Source: an uncultured Clostridia bacterium
Lineage (GTDB): Bacteria > Bacillota > Clostridia > TANB77 > CAG-508
NCBI GenBank assembly: GCA_948852945.1
Contig: CAQPBJ010000004.1
Location: 30,495-94,494, forward strand
DNA length: 64,000 nt
Direction of reading: 5' to 3'
Both the position numbers and the translations under genes were made by a program. Under the pieces are notes generated by a model. The model was not told the DNA's origin. It did not search any database and was given only the letters and a program-made list of their open reading frames with translations. The first letter of the stretch is position 1, and every line of letters begins with the position of its first letter. Below are positions 1-13,500 of the stretch, in pieces.

Positions 1-1
1 T

Positions 2-1240
2 GCTAAGCTTGAAGAGCGTTTTGCTGAGCTTGATGGTTGGAATGCTGAATCTGACGCAGCTACTCTTTTAAATGAATTAGGAATTGAAACTAGCTTACAT
101 GATAAATTAATGAAAGAAATTGACGCTAAAGACAAAGTTAAGGTTTTACTTGCACAAGCATTATTTGGCAATCCTGATGTATTATTACTTGACGAGCCTA
201 CTAATGACTTAGATATTAAAACTATTGACTGGCTTCAAGAATTTTTAATTAATTTTGATAATACTGTTTTAGTTGTATCTCACGATAGATATTTTTTAAA
301 TAAAGTTTGTACTCATATTGCTGATGTTGATTTTGGTAAAATTAAAGTTTATCCTGGAAACTATGATTTCTGGTATGAATCTAGCCAACTTGCATTAAAA
401 CAAATGAGAGAACAAAATAAGAAAAAAGAGGAGAAAATCAAGGAATTACAGGAATTTATTGCTAGATTTAGTGCTAATGCTTCTAAATCTAAACAAGCTA
501 CTTCTAGAAAAAAATCTCTTGAAAAAATTGAACTTGATGAAATTAAACCTTCTAACAGAAAATATCCCTATATTGATTTCAAACCAGATAGAGAACCTGG
601 TAAAGAAATTTTAGAGGTTAAAAATATTTCTAAAACTCTTAATGGTGAAAAAGTTTTAGATAATATTTCTTTTACTGTTAAAAAAGATGATAAAATTGCA
701 ATTTTATCTGATAGTGAAATTGCTAAAACAACTTTATTCCAAATTATTGCTGGAGAATTAGAACCAGATTCTGGCGAAATATCTTTTGGTACTACTATTT
801 CTCATGATTATTTTCCAAAAGATAATAATTACTTATTTGAAGATGATATGATTTTGGTGGACTGGCTTCGTCAGTATTCATGTGATCCTGATGAAACTTA
901 TGTTAGAAGCTTTTTAGGTAGAATGTTATTTTCTGGTGAAGAAGCTTTGAAAAATGTATCTGTTTTATCTGGTGGTGAAAAAGTTAGATGTGTTCTTTCT
1001 AAGCTTATGCTTTCTGGGGCTAATTTCTTAATTTTCGATGAACCTACTAACCATTTGGATATGGAAAGTATTACTGCTTTAAATGAGGGTATGACTAAAT
1101 TTAAAGGTAATTTAATTTTTACTTCTCATGACCATCAATTGACTCAAACTGTTGCTAATAAAATTATTGATTTGAATAATCATAAAGTTGTTGTTCGTGA
1201 ATGTGAATATGACCAATATTTAGAGGAAATTAATAAATAA
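2..1240 (+). CDS. ABC-F family ATPase, YbiT/EttA-like (5' end outside window)
   Basis: The frame is open from the window edge, so the N-terminus is missing; the first internal ATG at 110 is not the true start. ABC-F proteins bind the ribosomal E site with two ATPase domains in one chain. The visible part has the Walker B of domain 1 (LLLDEPTNDLD), a basic coiled-coil linker rich in K/E, then domain 2 with signature LSGGEK and Walker B FDEPTNHLD. The Walker A of domain 2 reads SDSEIAKTT instead of GxxGxGKT, and the domain 1 signature is also eroded (EIDAKDKVKV). There are no membrane segments. The linker and motif style fit the YbiT-like subgroup. A role in translation or antibiotic protection cannot be told from sequence. 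Confidence 0.88.
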   Translation, partial: AKLEERFAELDGWNAESDAATLLNELGIETSLHDKLMKEIDAKDKVKVLLAQALFGNPDVLLLDEPTNDLDIKTIDWLQEFLINFDNTVLVVSHDRYFLNKVCTHIADVDFGKIKVYPGNYDFWYESSQLALKQMREQNKKKEEKIKELQEFIARFSANASKSKQATSRKKSLEKIELDEIKPSNRKYPYIDFKPDREPGKEILEVKNISKTLNGEKVLDNISFTVKKDDKIAILSDSEIAKTTLFQIIAGELEPDSGEISFGTTISHDYFPKDNNYLFEDDMILVDWLRQYSCDPDETYVRSFLGRMLFSGEEALKNVSVLSGGEKVRCVLSKLMLSGANFLIFDEPTNHLDMESITALNEGMTKFKGNLIFTSHDHQLTQTVANKIIDLNNHKVVVRECEYDQYLEEINK

Positions 1241-1267
1241 AATACTTTTTTGAATAAATTTTGTAAT

Positions 1268-1296
1268 TTGACATATTATAGAAATTAAGCTATAAT
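1268..1296 (+). promoter_or_regulatory. Consensus sigma-A promoter
   Basis: TTGACA at 1268-1273 and TATAAT at 1291-1296 are separated by exactly 17 bp. No ORF of useful length follows on this strand. The promoter faces two hairpins and a U-tract, so it probably drives a short RNA. Confidence 0.8.
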
Positions 1297-1302
1297 GTAT
1301 TT

Positions 1303-1370
1303 AGCTTAAGCAAATCAAAGGAACTCAAATGATTTGCACCGAGATTATGTGTCCGCATAATCTCTTTTTT
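1303..1370 (+). ncRNA. Possible small RNA of about 70 nt
   Basis: The transcript expected from the promoter at 1268-1296 would hold two hairpins. One pairs CAAATCA (1311-1317) with TGATTTG (1330-1336). The other pairs GAGATTATG (1341-1349) with CATAATCTC (1356-1364) and is followed by six T residues, a good intrinsic terminator. There is no start codon with a ribosome site inside. The layout resembles the antitoxin RNA at 42171, but no toxin ORF is visible on the opposite strand. It may be an orphan antisense RNA or an unrelated regulator. Confidence 0.5.
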
Positions 1371-1400
1371 ATTTTACAATTACTTTTTATAAAAAATAAT

Positions 1401-1430
1401 GACGGAGAATTTTATTATTCTCCGTCTTTT
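1401..1430. terminator. Bidirectional intrinsic terminator
   Basis: GACGGAGAA (1401-1409) pairs with TTCTCCGTC (1418-1426). T-rich sequence follows on both strands. It lies downstream of the giant surface gene on the minus strand. A second hairpin (GATACTG/CAGTATC, 1474-1505) overlaps that gene's stop and has a T-run only on the plus side. Confidence 0.7.
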
Positions 1431-1503
1431 ATTTTAGCTTTATTAATGAAGTTAAAACTTCGTTTTAACAAATGATACTGTAACAAGCATAGCTTTAACA
1501 GTA

Positions 1504-4500
1504 TCATTTTTTCTTAATAATAACTGTTACTGTTATTCCTAAGATTGCAAATATAGCTAATATTGCAAGTTTTACGATAGTATTATCATCTTCTGCACCT
1601 GTTTTTATTGAAATTACTAAATCTGCTTTTCCTTTGTTGTCTTCTATCGTTATTTCTTCAAATCCTGCTTCATTGTCTACTTTTACTATTTCTGCTATGT
1701 TTTCCTTCATTCCTAAGTTGTTCTCTGATGGTGTCCATCTCATTACAACATTGTAGCTTCTTTCTTGTCCTGGCTCTAAGTCTTCTACACTTAAGATGGC
1801 TGTATCTTCGTGTATTACCCAATCTTTGTTATCAAGCTCGTTCATTGTCATTCCGCTTGGAATGTTTTCAATAAGCTCTGCTCCACCTTTTAATTCTGCT
1901 GTATTTGTTACTTTTATTTCATATGTAACAACCATTTCTGTAGATGCTATTTTGTTTTTGTCTAGCTCTACTTTTCCTATATTACCGTTTATTGATAATA
2001 CTTGTCCGTTGTAAGCTATTTCTTTTACTTGTTTTTCTACTTTTAGGTTAAAGTCTTTTTTCTTGTAATAGTAGTCAACTCTTGTATCTTCTGCTGTCAT
2101 ATTTCCTTTAGCATTTTGTGGCATTTCTACTAAGTTATAGTACTTAACTTCTTTTTCTACTGTTTCATATTCATTACCTTCGTGTCCGTCTATTACTTCT
2201 TCTGCTGCTATTGTTTCTTTTGTATCTATATCATAGTAGTTTGCAATTACTTTTGCAGGTCTTATGTAGTAGTAAATAACTTCAGTTATATCATCTGTCA
2301 TTGTTCCTTCTTTATTTGTTGGAACTTCTACTAAGTCATATCCTGGTATTTCTTTTTCTTCTGCCTTATAGTTATCACCTTTATGTCCGTTTATTACTTC
2401 TTCTTCAGCAATTTCTTCACCTGTTATTTTATCTACATATTTTACTTGTACTTGTGTTTTCTTACTGTAGTAGTATGTTACTACTATTTGCTCTATTCCC
2501 ATTTTTCCTGTAGCATTTTCTGGGTATCTATCTCTTACTAAGTCATATCCCGGTATTGTTTGTTCATGTGTTTCGTAAGGGTCTTCTGCATATCCATAAT
2601 ATTGTTTTTCTGCTACTAGAGCTTCGTTAGTTAGAACGTCTAAGTGTCTTTCTACTACTCCAAGTGTTTCTCGTACATAATAATATGTTACTATGGTATC
2701 TTCTTTAGTCATATTACCATTACTATTTTCTGGTACTTGAACTAGTTTATAGCCTTCAAATACTTTATTTTCTGTTGTGTATGGATCATCTTCATGTCCA
2801 TTTTCTACTACATCTGGTGTTATTTTTTCTCCTGTTGTCTTATCTATATATTGTGCTGTAACTTTAGCTCTATGGATATAGTAATATGTTACTGTTATTG
2901 GGCTTACTGTCATGTATCCTTCGCTATTTGCTGGTAATCTATCTTCTACTAAGTCATATCCTGTAAATGTTTTTGATGGAATATTATACTCGTCTCCTTC
3001 GTTTCCTTCGTGAGTTCCGTTGTATAATACATCTCCACTTATTACATCTATATGTTGCTCAATTACTCCTCCTGATACGTGTAGATAGTAGTATTTTAGA
3101 ACTATTTCATCTTTAGTCATGTTTACTGTTTTTTGTTCTGGTTCTTGTACTAAGATATAATCGTCGAATGTTTTTGTTTCTGTTACAAATTCATCTCCTA
3201 CTAAACCTGTTTCTGTTCTTTCGTCTAGTATTTCACCTGTTGTTATATCTATATATTGAACTGTTGCTCTAGTATTCTTTAAGTAGTAATAAATTACTGT
3301 TAGAGGTTCTACTTCAAGTTGTCCTGTAGTATTTCCACTATTTTCAACTAAAGTATATCCTTCAATTTCTTTAGCATCTGTTCTATACATCTCTCCTACT
3401 TTACCAGTTTGTTTTTCTGGTTTAGCAAGTTCGATGTCTGTATCTTTTTCTAAGTAGTAAATATTTAACTCAGCATCTTTTACTGCATAGTAATAAGTAA
3501 CTTCAATTACTTCTTCTGTCATTATACCTGTAGCATTTGCTGGTGTTTCAACTAATATATACTTAATTGGTATGTCATCTGCTGAAGTTGTTGTATAAGT
3601 AGAATCAATTAATCCTTCAATTTCAACATCTTCGCTTAGTTTATTAGTTGTACCTTCTTCGTAGTGGTGAACAATTACTTTAGTTGATTTTAATTTGTAA
3701 TAGTAGATTACTTCAATAGTGTCCTCTGTCATAGTACCAGTGGCATTTACTGGTGCTTGAGCCAATTCGTATTTACTTGGTAAGTCTTCTGCTATAGTTG
3801 TTTCATAGTCGTCTCCAACTTTACCTGTAACTGTTACATCATTTGCTACTTTTTCAGTTGTACCTTCTTTATAATGATGAACTACAACAGTTGCATCTTT
3901 CTTAGTGTAATATAAGTTAATTACATTATCTTTTGTTGATATAACTAATTCATCGATATTAGCTGAATCATAGTTATATCCATAAATATCAACTACTTCG
4001 TCTTCGCTATTTATAACATCTTCAAATGTTACATTATCAACTACCTTTTGGTCTTTCAATACTTTGTTTGTATCTTTTTCTAAGTAGTTAACTGTATAAC
4101 TTAAGTCAGTACGCTTTGTGTAGTAGATATTAATTACGTTTTCACTTGTTGTAATTATTAAAGTTTCTTTATCTACTGAATCATAATTATATCCATCGAT
4201 TGTAATAATTTCATCACTTGATGTTATTACATCTTCAAATGTTACGTTATTAACTACTTTTTGTTCACTTAATACTTTGTTTGTGTCTTTCTCTAAGTAA
4301 TTTACTTTATAACTCAAATCATTACGTTTAGTATAGTAAATATTTATTGCGTTTTCTTCTGTTGTTATTACTAACTCGTCTTTATCTACTGAATCATAGT
4401 TATATCCATCGATTGTGATTACTTCATCACTTGATGTTATAACATCTTCGAATATCATTCCATCTTGTACTTTTTGAGTACTTAATACTTTGTCGGTATC

Positions 4501-7500
4501 TTTTTCTAAGTAATTTACTTTATAGCTTAAATCATTACGTTTTGTATAGTAGATGTTTATTAAATTTTCTCCTGTCTGTATTACTAATTCATCTTTATCT
4601 ACTGAATCATAATTGTATCCATCGATTTCTATTATTTCATCACTTGAAGTTATTACATCTTCGAATGTTACGTCATTAACTACTTTTTGAGTACTTAATA
4701 CTTTATCTGTATCTTTTTCTAGATAATTCACTTTGTAACTTAAATCGTTACGTTTTACATAGTAGATATTAATTACATTTTCTTCAGTTGTAATAGTTAA
4801 TGTTTCTTTATCTACTGAATCATAGTTATATCCGTCTATTGTGATGATTTCATCATTTGAAGTTATTACATCTTCGAATGTTACGTCATTAACTACTTTT
4901 TGAGTACTTAATACTTTATCTGTATTTTTTTCTAAGTAGTTTACTTTGTAAGATAAATCATTACGTTTTGTATAGTAAATATTTATTATGTTTTCTCCTG
5001 TTGTAATAGTTAGGTTATCCTTATCAACTGAATTATAGTTATATCCGTCTATTTCTATTACTTCATCACTTGAAGTTATCACATCTTCGAATGTTACATT
5101 ATCAACTACTTTTTGAGGATTCAATACTTTATTAGTATCTTTCTCTAAGTAATTTACTTTGTAACTTAAATCATTACGTTTTGTATAGTAGATGTTTATG
5201 ACGTTTTCTTCTGTTGTAATAGTTAGTGTTTCTCTATCTACTGAATCGTAGTTATATCCGTCTATTTCAATTATTTCATTGCTTGCAGTTATTACATCTT
5301 CAAATGTCATATTATTAACTACTTTTTGTATATTTAATACTTGGTTTGTATCTTTTTCTAAGTAGTTAACCTTATAAGATAAATCATTACGTTTTACATA
5401 GTAAATATTAAGTATATTTTCTCCTGTTGTTATTACTAAAAATGGTTTATCAACTGAATCATATGTATAACCATCAATATCAATTATTTCATTGCTTGAT
5501 GTTATTACTTCTGCAAACTTCATTCCGTCTTGATCTTTTTGAGGATTTAATACTTTATTAGTATCTTTCTCTAAATAGTTAACTTTATAGCTTAAGTCTG
5601 TACGTTTTGTATAATAGATATTTATTACATTTTCACCATTTGTTATTGTTAAAATTTCTTTATTAAATGAATCAAATATATATCCATCTATATCTATTTT
5701 TTCTGTATTAGCATCTATTGTAGTCCCATACTCATAGTTTCCACCTTGTTTTTGCTCATGTAATACTTCATTTGTATCTTTTTCTAAATAGTTTACTACA
5801 TAGCTGTATTCTTTTAATTTGTAGTAATATGTTACAACTGTTTGTTCTACTGTCATTATTCCATTTTTATTTTCTGGCTCTTCTACTAATTCGTAATAAT
5901 TTGGTATATCGTCAGCTTCTTCAGTTGTATACTCATCATCTACTTTACCTTCAATTAATGCGTCTTCTGAAATACTTTCAGTTGTGCCTTCTTTGTAGTA
6001 ATGAACTAGCACTGATGTATCTTTTAATCTGTAATAGTAAGTAACTATTATTTCGTCTTCTGTCATTTTTCCTTCACTATTTGCAGGAATTGCTACTAAT
6101 TCGTATTTGTTATCCACATTTGCTTTACTAGTTGTGTAATCATCTGTAACAAATCCATTAATTACTTCATCTTGTGCTAAACTTCCATCTCCTAATGGTA
6201 CTTTATCTGTAGTTCCTTCTATATAGTGATGTACTGTTACTTTTGCTGGAATTGCTTGATAATAGTAAATTACTTCTATATTTCCTTCAATATAGTTACC
6301 GCTTGCATTTTCAGGTTCTTGAACTAATCTATATTTGTCTGTAATATCTTCTCTTGCTTTAGTTGCATACATATCTCCAACATAACCTGTACTGTTTTCA
6401 TCTTGAGCTTCTGTTCCATCTTTTAAAGGTACTTTGTTTGTTGTTCCTTCTATATAATGATGTACTGTAACTGTTCCTTGTAGTTTTTCAAATTCTGCTA
6501 TTACTTTTATATCTGTTATTACATTATTAAATTTATCTAATGTATATGTTTTAGTATTTTCCTCTAATGTAATCTCTTCTTCTGTAATTGTTCCTTCTGC
6601 ATCTATCTTTTGAACTTTAATTGATTTTATTTTATATTTTTCATCTGCTTCAACAATTATGTCTTTAGTTGATGTTTCATCAACAATAACATTTTCATAA
6701 GTCTCTTGACCTTCGCCTGAAATAGTTCCGCCTTTTACTGTTATTGTTTCTCCTGCTTCATTTACTTCTTCATGTCCTACAACTTCTGTTGTAATATCGT
6801 AATTTTTAAGTTTATAGTAATATGTTACAGTTACTTCTGAATACTCGTACGTACCTTTTTTATTTTCAGGTTCTTTTACTAATTCATATTTCCAATCAAT
6901 ATCATTCTTACTTGAAGTTTCATACTCTTCACCTTCTTGACCAATATAAACCTCATCTTCTGCTAAACTTCCATCTTCTAATGGTACACTAGTTTCAGTT
7001 CCTTCAATATAATGTTTTACTGTTAAAGGTATTTCTTTTGGTACATAATAATATGTTACTTCAATATCTTCGACTGTATATGTTCCCATAGCATTTGTAG
7101 GAATTATATACTCACCATTTTCATCTTTTTCTAGTTCGTATTTTTCTAAATCTACCTTTGGTAAAGTTTTATATTCTTCATTTGGTCTACCCTCTAGCAT
7201 TTCATCTTCTGCTAGTGGTGTAGTGGTATCTTTAATATAGTGATGAACTATTACTTTTGCTTTCTTTTCATTTTCAATATTAAACTCATGAATCCCATCT
7301 GCTCTAAACTCTATTATTACTGGTTCTTCAAGTGTCCAGTATCCTTCTGGTGTTTCTATTTCTGTTAATTCGTATTTACCAAAAGGTATTTGTGTAATTG
7401 CTTGTCCGTCTGAATTTGTTTCTACTTCCGTATGATATAATTCTGAGTCATTTGTTGTTACATTTATGCTATTTATAGTAAATTTATCTTCTCCAAAAGA

Positions 7501-10500
7501 TGTACTTGCATTTTTATAATATCCTAGATGTAAATAATAAACTTTTCCACCATCTAATACAGTATTGTAATCTTTTGCTTTTTGTGTTCCTGATATGTAG
7601 ATAAATCTTCCTGTTGATGAATTATACGCCGGTCTTGTTGTATTTTCTGTTACAGTCGCATATCCCATGTCATAACCACTTTGACTTTCAATCTCTGCAT
7701 TTACTGTTAAATTATATTTTCCTACGTATCCAGTTAAGTCTATTGGTATATATGAATTTGCTGTTCTATTATCTTGTCCTTGGTTATTTGACTCATATTT
7801 GCCTTCATTTTCTACAAAATTATATGTAAATTGTTTATCTTTATATAAGCTAACACCATTTATTGAAACATTAGTTGGTGTTCCTGAACTATGTGTATAT
7901 CCTAAATGTAAATAATATTGCTTTCCTCCATCTACATATGTTACATAGTCTTTAGCTGTAGATGTACTTGTTATATACATAAATCTTCCTGTACTTGTAC
8001 TATATGTTGGAGCTATTACGCTTTCATTTAAAGTTGCATATAAATATCCGCTTCCGCCTGTATAATTTGTTTCAGCATTAACAACTATTGCATATCTACC
8101 TTCTTTATCAGTTAAATCTATTGGTATATATGAATTTGCTGTTGTATTTACTTCACTTAAATTATTTGGTATGTATTTTCCCTCTGACTCTACAAAATTA
8201 TAACTTGTAGTAGTTGTAGCATATACATTAATACTATTTATCACTATTTGGTCATCACCTGTATCCGTGCTTGCACTTTTTCTATAACCTAAATGTAAGT
8301 AGTATATTTTTCCTCCATCTAGTACCTTTGATGTATAATTGCTAGATGCTTGTGTTCCTGATATATAAATAAATCTTCCTGTACTTGTACTATAACTTGG
8401 TGCTGTTGTTGTTTCTGTTATAGTTGCGTATCCATAATCATTACTACTTTGACTTATTACTTCTGCATTTATAGTAACTATGTATTTACCTTCTTTACCG
8501 GTTAAATCTATTGGTATATATGAGTTTGCTGTTGTACTGTGCTTTCCTGATGTTCCACCATTAGCTACTTGATATGTTTTACTATTAGTTGGTACATATT
8601 TTCCGTCTTGCTTAATAAAGTAATATGTTCCATTGTTAGTTAATTCTCCTAAACTATCTGTTATGTCATTTGATTTATCCGCTATAACAGTTTCTTTTCC
8701 ATTTGATGTTAATATTCCATCTATTGTTTCTTGATTTTCAGTATCAACTGTATCATATATCTGTCCATTAGCTGTTAGGTCTCCTATAACATTTTCTGGA
8801 TTTGCTCTTTCTTCTAACTGATCTAATTTAAATTTAGCACCAGTTAATTTTTCTTTAGTAATACTATCTATTTTATTAATAGTAATTTTATTTTCTTTAT
8901 AACTATATGTAACTTCTATATGCTTGTCTTCAGTAATATTCTCAAACTGTGGCATATTATAGCTTCCATCTTCATTTATTTCAAATGGATATTCTTCACC
9001 ATTTATAGTAATACCAATAATTTCATAATTTTCATCAGGCGTCATAACGATTTCTTTTGTACCATTATCACCATATTTTACTTTTTCGTACGGTGTCCAA
9101 TCTTCACCTGAAATATTTCCTCCCTTAATGTTATCAATTTCATTAACATCAGTAGTAATCTTAAATTCTTTTCTAGTATTTTCAACCACTAATTCTTCAA
9201 TATCAGGAATTCCCATCTCTTCAGCTATTTTAATAATCATTACGTCAGAACTTCCCTTCTTATTTAAGACTAATCCATTTTCTAAATCAATTGTACTACT
9301 ATTAAACCAACCTCCTACTACATAGCTTCCATCTCTTGTTTCTATTACTGAATTTATATAATCAGAGCTACCTTTACCACCTATTGCTTTTGCCCATTCT
9401 GTTTCTCCTTTACTACTATACTTTATTATCATCCCATCAGAGTAATAAGAAGTATCATTATTGTTTAAAATTATTTCATTTCCTAAGTCTATACTATTAG
9501 ATTCAAAATAACCTCCAACAACATAACCTCCATCACTTGTCGTTGTTACTGCTTCTACATAATCGTTACTATTTTCCCCTATTGCTTTCGCCCATTCTAT
9601 ACTTCCTTCTGTATCATACTTTATTATCATTCCTTCAGAAGCTTTATTAGTAGAATTTTTATTTTTTAATACTACCCCATTTTCTAAATTTACTTCAATA
9701 CTACGAAAATTTCCTCCTGCTATTATTCCTCCATCTCTGTTTTCTGCTACTGATGTTATTTTATCATATCCACTACCACCTATTGCTTTTCCCCATTCTA
9801 CCTTTCCATCTGTTGTGTACTTTATTATTATCCCGTCACCATCACCCTTACTATTTAATATGACTCCTCTTCCTAAATCGATTGTACTATCAAAATCTCC
9901 TCCTACTATTATTCCTCCATCTCTTGTTTCTGTTACTACTTTTATATGGTCATTATTACTTCCACCTATTCCTTTTGCCCACTCTACTTCTCCTTCAGAA
10001 TTGTATTTAATTATCATTCCGTCACAATGACCTTTATTATTTAATACTATTCCTTTTCCTAAATTAATATTATTTGAATAAAACCATCCTCCTACTATTA
10101 TTCCTCCATCTCTCGTTTCTTTTAGTGACTCTATCACATCTTGCTTATTTCCACCTATTTCTTTTGCCCATTCTACTTCTCCACTGCTATCTAACTTGAT
10201 TATTACTCCGTCATCTTTACCATTACTATTTAGTACTACTTCATTTCCTAAATCTATTGTACTATCTCTAAACCAGCCTCCTATTATATATCCTCCATCT
10301 CTTGTTTCTATTACTGAATATATTTTTATGTTTATCACTTTAGTCCATTCTACGTTTCCATTTTTCTCATATTTGATTATTCTTTGACAAGATAAATCGT
10401 TATTCAATACTTCTCCATTTCCTAAATCAATACTTGAGCCTCCAAAATATCCTGCTATCATATATCCTCCATCTTTTGTTGCAACTACTGACTCTATATT

Positions 10501-13500
10501 GTCTGACTCACTTCCTCCTATTCCTTTTGCTTGTTTTATTACTACTTCTGGAACTTGTACTTCATTGAATTTGATTATCATTCCATCAGCATGTCGACCT
10601 TTTTTACTTAATACTACTTGACTTTCTAAATCGATACTATTTGAATTAAATAATCCTCCTACTATTATTCCTCCATCCATTGTTTCTACTACTGCCTTTA
10701 TCTCTTCACTTTCTGAACCACCAACTCCTTTTGCCCATTCAGTTTTACCCTCTTCATTATATTTTATTATTACTCCATCTCTATATCCCTTATTCTGCAA
10801 TATTATATCATTTCCTAAATCTACTGTAGGTCTACTAAACTGTCCTACTGCTATGTAACCTTTATCTTTTGTTTCAATAACCTTATTTATTCTATCTTCA
10901 GTTGATTGTCCTGTTATCCCTTTTGCCCATTCTACTATCCCATTGTTATTATACTTTATTATCATTCCACTACAAGTTGTCTCAGAATTTAATATTATAC
11001 CATTTCCTAAATCTAATGTTTTACTACTAAAATATCCTCCTACTATATAATCTCCGTCACTTGTTTCTGCTACTGAATACACAAATTCATTACTACTGCC
11101 ATTTATTGCTTTTGCCCATTCTACTTCTCCTTCAGAACTGTACTTAATTATCATTCCATCTCTATAATTTCCATAATTCTTTAATGTCACTCCATTTTCA
11201 AAGTCTATTATTTCGGAAGAAAATGATCCTCCTACAATGCACCCCCCGTCTGCTGTTTCTGATATTGACTCTATTCCATCTTGATCACTCCCACCTATTT
11301 CTTTTGCCCATTCTACTTTGCCTTCTGATGTATATTTTATTATCATTCCATCATAAGTTCCTTTATTATTTAGTACAACTCCATCTCCTAAATCTACGCT
11401 TTTTGAATTAAAAGTTCCTCCTACTATATATCCTCCATCTGACATTGCTATTACTGAATTTATTTTATCATCACTACTTCCTCCAATTACTTTTGCACAT
11501 TCTACTTCTCCTTTAGAACTATACTTGATTATCATTCCATCATAATTACCTTTTGAGTTATTCTTTAACACTACTCCATTTTCTAAGTCTATTTTTTCGC
11601 TATAAAAAATTCCTCCTGCTATATAACTTCCATCGTTAGTTTCTATTACTGAATTTATATGTTCACCAGTATTTCCACTTATTGCTTTTGCCCATTCTAC
11701 ATTTTTTTCCGCATCATATTTGATTACTATTCCATCAGAACTATAAAGCTTATTATTTTTACTAGTTACTACTATGCCATTTCCTAAATCTATACTATTT
11801 GATTCAATCCATCCTCCTGCTATTATTCCACCATCACTTGTTTCAGTTACTGAGTAAATATAGTCTCTACCACCACTACCACCTATTCCTTTCGCCCATT
11901 CTGCTTCTATTTTTGTCTTTCCTTCTCTTGATGCTCCTATTCCAAAGTAGTATTCTGATTTATTTATATCATATTTATTGGGTGCTTCTACTTCTACTGC
12001 TTTATATAGTCCTTCTTGTAGATCTGCTGTTATTTCTCCATTTGCATCTGTTGATACTGTGTAATATCCTCTTCCATTTATTGTTTCTTTTGTTCCTATT
12101 ATTTCACCTTTACTGTTTCTAGCTGGCACTTCACCATTGTCTACATTGTAGATTGCAAATTTTACATTAGCTAATAATTCTCCTGTTTCTGCGTCTTTCT
12201 TGATTAGCTTAAATGATGGGTTGTCTTCTACTGTTACTATTACTTTGTTTCCTTCTACTGTATATTGCTTTGCTGTTTGTCCTTCTACTAATTCTTCCAC
12301 AAATTGTAATGTTCCATCTTTTGCTTCTACTTTAAAGTTTATATCTTTTACTTTTGCATATCCTTCTGGTGCTAATACTTCTTTTAATACATATTGTGCC
12401 TTTTCTTGTTCTGCTTTTTCTTCTACATATTGATATAAATTAGGTATTGTTATTTTTCCATTTTCATCTGTTATAAATTCTCCTAATTCTTTTGTTCCTT
12501 TATATAGCTTAAATTTTGCTCCTGCTAAATATACCGTTTCTTCTGTGTTATCTGATGTTTCTTCTTCTGTTTCTGTCATGTTTACGTTTGTTTTCTTTTG
12601 TATTTTTACTAACTCTAAGTTATAAGTTGGTATTTTTTCATCTTCTAGTGTCATATTTACTGTTGGTATACTATCTTCTTCTATAATTAGGCTTTCTTTT
12701 ACTGTTCCTTCTATGATTTCTATTGTATATGTTCCGTCTGTATTTACAACTTTAAATTTTATTTGGCTTGCTAAATAATACCCGTCAGCTTTTACTTCTT
12801 CTAACGTGTATTCTTCGTTTATTTTTAGTCCTTTTAAGTTTATTTCTCCGTTTATATTTGTTGTTACTGTTTTTCCGTTTTCTGGGAAGCCATATCCTGT
12901 TAGCTTGTATCTAACTCTTGATACTCTTACATCTGTTCCTTGTTCTACTTTTGTTATTTTTAAGTTTGCTTTTGCTTCGTCTTCTACGTTTACTATTAAT
13001 TTATAGTTTTCGCCTTCATTTTTTGTAACTGTTATTTCGTCTTTTGTTGTTCCTGATATTTTTTCTACTGTTAGTTCTCCTGTTGTTTTATTTACATGAC
13101 TAATAAACCTGATAGTATCCCCATTTAATTCATACTCATCTGGTGATTTTATTTCTTTTATTTCATATGTTCTTTCTGCGTAAAGGTTTGTTAGTCTTAA
13201 TATTCCTTCTAGGTTTGTTACTCCAGTTTTAGCTTCTCCTGCTATTTCTAGTCTTTCTTCATTTGTTGTTATTTCTCTGAAGCTATAAGTTGCTCCTGGT
13301 ACTATTTTCTCTTTTCCTATTTGGTATTTATTTAATTCTAAGTCATATTTTTCTGCTATTCTAAATCCTAATTTATTTGGTTCTGTTTGAGTTTTATATT
13401 TTCCGTTTTCTGTATCTAAGCTAAAATATACTCCATGGTGACTATATGCTACTTGGTTAAATTCAACTCCATTTGGTACTTTTACTGTATAGTTAAATAC

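Noticed and set aside
1474..1505. Hairpin overlapping the surface-gene stop as its terminator
   Set aside because: The T-run follows only on the plus strand; the minus-strand transcript more likely ends at 1401-1430.
3906..5806. Regular 213-bp repeats considered as a CRISPR-like array
   Set aside because: The repeats keep one open frame, lack short conserved repeats with unique spacers, and encode the VNYLEK module.
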